Source: Ampelocalamus luodianensis (Eukaryota; Streptophyta; Magnoliopsida; Poales; Poaceae). From it: a stretch of DNA of 64,000 nucleotides. The stretch is taken from assembly GCA_036346255.1 (NCBI GenBank), contig CM070622.1, positions 26,562,751 through 26,626,750 of the forward strand. Direction: 5' to 3'. Below are positions 59,601 through 64,000 of this stretch, one piece after another. Position 1 is the stretch's first letter. Every line of letters starts with the position of its first letter. The notes under the pieces are model-generated. The model was not told the DNA's origin. It saw nothing but the letters and a program-made list of their open reading frames with translations, and made no database searches. The translations under genes were made by a program, and so were the position numbers.

Positions 59601-60895
59601 AGTTAAGACCTCGTGAGATTCGGTATTGGTGGTACAGTATATCTCCTGTTTGGTTAAGGTGGCAAGTGAGAATATGTAAAGTGAAAGGAAAAAATAGGAA
59701 CAGCTACTGAACCATCGTTAATCACTCTTCATATACTCCGATCACAAACCTTAATCCGTAAAAAAAAATCTGATGTATACTAATCACTTGAGTGATAATG
59801 TCATTAAGCAAGTCCAAATGTATGTTTTCTCAAAATGACAATGGCGTATAAATCACTGTAATGATATCCATCCTACGTAGATTAGGAGCTCTGTGCTGAA
59901 GGAGCTGATGGACACTCAAGCCGGTCCTAGGACTCACCCAGTTGGGTGGGGAGAACCAAGCAATTAGCGGATTAGCCTGTTCCCAAATGTAGTCTTTTTT
60001 ATAATCATCTTTGTTTGATTAATCCAATTGAAAATGGGGATGGAAGGTAATTTCTTGTTGATTATATGCCATAGTACATAATCATAGTCTCAATCAACTC
60101 CCTGTCATCGAGATGTGGATGGAAGGCCACGGGACCAGTTGACAAGAATGCAAATTGCCAGGGGGAGTGTGCTATTCTTTACTTCCACGAGGGCTCATCC
60201 GTAACTACACACCGCGAGAAGCGACACACAGTAACCATTCTACTCGCCGCCACGTGGGGCCCACAGATAGGACCCACGAAACCTTATGCAGTACGACGTT
60301 TTTGTCTGACCGACGAAGACGATCCCGGGAGCGAAGCGAGGGTTTTTGGCTCTCTTCACGACCGCTTGCGGTTCCCTATTTCCCAAGACACCAGGATCAT
60401 CAAAGTTTGCTGGTACTATGTGTATGAAATTCATATACATCATTGACTTCATGTATATTGTTACCTTGGGCTTGGCAGCAATCTATATGTATTGATCCTA
60501 TGCAACGCTACTATTCACCTTCAGTAGCTCCCATAAACCCTATCCTCTCCTATTCGTGCAGGTGATCCACTCATTGACAAGCTCATTCGTCGCTGTCTTC
60601 ATGTCGAACTCCTTCTGGATGCAACTCCTCAGCTCATGAATATTCATCGCATCCAGCCCCTCCGTCCGGACCACCTTGTACGCATCTCGACAGGTCCAAC
60701 CCATCGGATCTACCCCATATGAGACCGTCGTCATAAAACACAAGCACGTCTTACATGTTCGATATTATTTAAAGCCATAATAACCCAATTTACTATACAC
60801 AATCTAACAAACAGGTCACACAAAGTAGTATATATTTCCCTACCCCACAAAAATAACCACACTACCCAACCTAACCAAAATAATGACTTCGGAGT
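59601..60895. other. Intergenic; G-box/site II motif near 60251 and one small minus-strand ORF
   Basis: CCACGTGGGGCCCAC at 60250-60264 fuses a G-box (CACGTG) with a GGCCCA site. A 67-codon minus ORF (60743-60540) with GLDAMNIHELRSC recalls helical repeats but matches no family I can name. No other feature is seen. Confidence 0.35.
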
Positions 60896-60920
60896 ATTCA
60901 GTGCATAGTAAAAAAACTAC

Positions 60921-61410
60921 AAGATTAGTTACGACTAATTAGTTATGGCTAGTTAATTGGGACTAAATTAATTACAACTAACTAACTACGACTAATTAAT
61001 TGGGACTAATTAATTATGACTAATTAATTATGACTAATTAATTGAACTAACTAATTACAACTCAATTAATTAGGACTAATTAATTAGGACTAACTAACTA
61101 CAAGTAATTAATTTCACCTAAATTAAATACGAAATATTAATTTTAACTAATTAACCACCACTAAATAATTAGAACTAATTAATTACGACTAATTAATTAG
61201 GACTATTTTAATTATGACTAACTAATTACGAGTAAGTAATTACTACTAACTAACCTTGACTAATTAATTATGACTAAATTAATTGCAACTAACTAATTTG
61301 GATATATTAATTACGACTAATTAATTATAACTAATTTAATTACGACTAAATAATTATGACTAACTAACTACGACTAATTAATTATGATTAAATAATTTAA
61401 TACTAACTAC
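60921..61410. repeat. AT-rich minisatellite based on GACTAATTAATTA
   Basis: About 490 bp of degenerate tandem units of 12-14 bp such as GACTAATTAATTA, with variants (CTAACTAACTAC, AACTAATTAATTG). There is no coding potential. Confidence 0.9.
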
Positions 61411-62027
61411 ATAGTTAATAAACATAATGCATACGAGAAAAATTACCTCCTCTAGAAGATCTTCATTTTATGTCGAACTAACTCTACTAAAACGACAGCT
61501 AAATCAGTAGCAAATCGAAAATAATTCCTACTGATTGTGCTACCTCTCGTTCGTTATATCCTCTCTGTCTCTACGCATAGTGAAATGATCTTGGTGTGGA
61601 GGAATGAGAGTGCATCGCTAGGTTTTATAGTTATGCGAAGGCGCGATCACGGCGACGCAGACGTAATTCGATTCCCCACGCGAGCGATCGCGTCGGGTTT
61701 TTCTCGCATACGGGAGACAACGAGAATCCGGGGCGTGCCCAAAATCATGGATTTTTGTTTGAAATATATATAAAAAAATCACATGAAATGATGGTTGCGG
61801 AGGCAGCGTCTGTGCCCCTAGCGCACAGACCAAAGGAGGTCTGGCTCGCAAGGGTATGGTGGAGGCTTGTCCGGCCCCTAGGGGCACGGACGTGGCATCT
61901 CTCCAACCCAAGGGCACGGTGGAGGCAAGTCCGGCCCCTAGGACATGGACAAGTCTACGTGTCGCATCCGTAGGGCTTTGCGGTGCCATTTTTGCGCTTG
62001 TCACGGAGAGGAGGCTACATTTGCTAC
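61411..62027. other. Unassigned intergenic sequence with a partly duplicated GC-rich stretch
   Basis: Between 61855 and 61960 a section is repeated imperfectly (GTGGAGGC(T/A)(T/A)GTCCGGCCCCTAGG twice, about 70 bp apart). No gene is recognised. Confidence 0.4.
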
Positions 62028-63590
62028 TGTTGGTGATATATCCTAGAGGCAATCATAGAGATGATTGTATCACGTCTATATTTATGAGTTTTTGAATACA
62101 TGTTATTCAGTTCTTTGAATGAATCATCAGTTATAGATCAATAATTATGTGATTTGTTGGTGAAACTCTTTTAACTTATGATGATGTCGTTCTAAATGTA
62201 TCCCTGGTCGGATGTCACTAGTCAGAACACTAGTGTCTTATCAACCAACACATGTATTGATTGATGACCATGTTTCACCGGTCATGGATATAGAGATATC
62301 GAATCAATAATATGAACACATCTTAGAGAACATGGGGTTGGATAGACCCACCTTGAGACACCATTGAGATTGCTATGATTCTATGTGTCATTAGTTAGTC
62401 TCAAGAAATGGTTATGTATAATCCTTAGAACTGAGATCAGCATGGTTCTCTACATGTGTAATAGCACTCTTAGGGGTTGTCAAACGCTACTCCGTAACTG
62501 ATAAGTTATAAAGGTGGTTTTTGGGTATGCTATGAAATATGCGGAGGGGTGTGACTGGTCAGATATGAGATTTACCTCTCCTATCATAACAAGAGAGATA
62601 TCTCTGGGCCCCTCAAAGTGGTCGGATAAAGAAAGTGCATGGCCATACCACTGGTGGTCGAAGAGTTTGACCACATAAGGTTATCTGACACTCGATCGAG
62701 AAAGTATTGAACATTCCATGGATGACATAAATCTCACCTGGAGTTCAAACAAGATATCGTGAGGTAAAGGGAGAATACACGAGAAGATCGTTCAGTTCGA
62801 CTAGATACAAACTAATCGTATAGAGATGCGAGCTAGTCGTAGACTGGTCGAACATAATCACTAAGTAGTCGAAACCTAGTTGTAAGGAGTTACAAACTGG
62901 TCGAGACTAAATATGAACTAGTCGTATAGAGATACGAACTGGTCGTTAGTGATAAGGATCTGGTCGTAGATCATATTGTATTAAGGTTCGTCCAATATAA
63001 TTCGTGTGTATTCGGGAATCGCTATGTTTTAGTAGGAACCGCTAACAACTCGTGGTCGAAAAAGGTTTTGAGTCACAACCGAACTACACATGAATCTATA
63101 GGGTCACACACTTAATGGGTTGGAACAAAACGTGTTCAGATAGAATCTGTCATGGCAGTATATAAGGAGATGCTTGAGGCTATTGGGATAGAGGGTCAGT
63201 TGATAGACGAGAGACACGAAAGTCGTGACTTGAGTTGCTCCACAAAAACCCTAGCCGCCATCTTCCTGAGAGCCCTACCATGCGAGTTGGTGCTAGTACA
63301 CCAGTGTACGGTGTTCCTTCCCTGGACGTATGGATACCGTAGAGGCGCTACTGCTATTGCTATTGCGCTTAAGGACGACCCGCGATCTTCGTGAGGAACT
63401 ACAGAGGTTGCTGGAGGAGACGATCGACTACGACCACTGCATCGACGCGCTCTTTTTTGAACCAGGCTGTTTCGACTCTTATTCCACTGCATTGCGTGTC
63501 TGGTGGTAACGATCTATGATCATCTATTTGCTTAGCTTCTTGGTTTGTGTGGTAGAATTTTTTAAAAAAATTATTGCTATCGTAGCCTAC
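62028..63590 (+). repeat. Copia-type solo LTR or LTR remnant
   Basis: Starts TGTTGGTGATATATCCTAG, a start shared by many grass copia LTRs. Near its end it has GGTGGTAACGATCTATGATC and a T/A-rich run (63550-63570) as in such LTRs. The exact end and target-site duplication were not found. It contains internal repeats of ACTAGTCGTATAGAGAT type at 62800-62970. No pol sequence adjoins it in the window. Confidence 0.5.
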
Positions 63591-64000
63591 CTGTATCCCA
63601 GTATCCCTTCATCTAATCCGTGCATCAATAGTGCCAAATGTGCAAAAACTTGCGAAGTGAGGGGCCAACTTGACCTACGACAGAGTAGTGGTAGCTAAGA
63701 GCACCTCTAATGTGTGCTTTTCACCTGTACTAAGAGGAGAGAGAGAGAGAGAGGAAGTTGGTATCGGTACCATACATTAGGGCCAAATTTGGTACCGGTA
63801 CCCGGGGGAAAAGTCAAACAACCCTACCAGTCAGTCCGCATCAGTCATCATCGCCCTCACCGGGAGGAGGAGGGATCGCCATGGTCTTCGTCTCCCGCCG
63901 TCGCTGTTGCTGTAGATCCGGATCTAGCTAACCGAGGTCGATGACGAGGACAAGGAGGCCGCTGTCACTACTGTCGGATCTTCATGCCCTCCGCCGCCTC
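63591..64000. other. Unassigned right end of the window
   Basis: It has a (GA)n run at about 63732-63752, a perfect 12-bp palindrome GGTACCGGTACC at 63791-63802 and a CT/CG-rich end that could be a 5' UTR or first exon of a gene beyond the window. No ORF is supported. Confidence 0.4.

Noticed and set aside
60540..60743. LETM1-like gene fragment
   Set aside because: Only a loose resemblance over about 30 residues, not enough to assign.

Overview
The window is nuclear DNA from a grass (Poaceae). The evidence is GT-AG introns in otherwise well-conserved plant genes, GC-rich first exons, and a block of nested LTR retrotransposons of Sirevirus and Tekay/Del-chromovirus type with LTRs of 2 to 4 kb. 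I cannot name the species from sequence alone. Nothing bacterial, organellar or CRISPR-like is present. One run of exactly 100 N (54988-55087) marks an assembly gap of unknown true size.

Left edge (1-13 kb) is host DNA. The 3' part of an ALA1-type P4-ATPase lipid flippase gene (+ strand, 7 exons visible, last 825 codons) converges on a complete five-exon gene on the minus strand for a TMEM87-type lung-seven-transmembrane (LU7TM) Golgi protein of 498 residues. A 0.7-kb foldback element lies about 230 bp upstream of the LU7TM start codon. Further out are a strong 19-bp palindrome and a tRNA-derived SINE-like sequence.

13.6-29 kb: a 13.9-kb Sirevirus-type Ty1/copia element (+ strand) has LTRs of about 2 kb, a tRNA-Met primer site, decayed gag and pol and several polypurine tracts. 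It sits inside what looks like an unidentified minus-strand gene, whose exon-like pieces flank it. Its 5' LTR was later split by about 2.03 kb of hAT transposase coding sequence (TTF zinc finger plus DUF4371). The hAT frame stays open through the antisense LTR tip into the flanking gene tail, giving a 724-codon chimeric ORF.

29-55 kb is a nested retrotransposon block: LTR remnants, a decayed minus-strand Tekay/Del chromovirus (gag, protease, RT, RNase H, integrase, chromodomain), a truncated copia pol fragment, and two roughly 4.1-kb LTRs of one family lying in opposite orientation 10 kb apart. The rightmost LTR belongs to a second, badly frameshifted chromovirus that runs into the gap.

55-64 kb: the 5' part of a type I mannose-6-phosphate isomerase gene (PMI, minus strand) runs into the gap, so its 3' exons are missing. 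Its exon next to the gap has several small deletions that look more like consensus errors than real decay. Intron 1 carries a Mutator-like MITE. Upstream are a promoter-like region, an AT-rich minisatellite, a copia-type LTR remnant and a short unassigned end.

The host genes act independently: lipid flipping, Golgi membrane trafficking, and mannose/ascorbate/glycan precursor supply. The main interest is in the transposon nesting, the chimeric hAT/LTR/host ORF, and the assembly problem at PMI.
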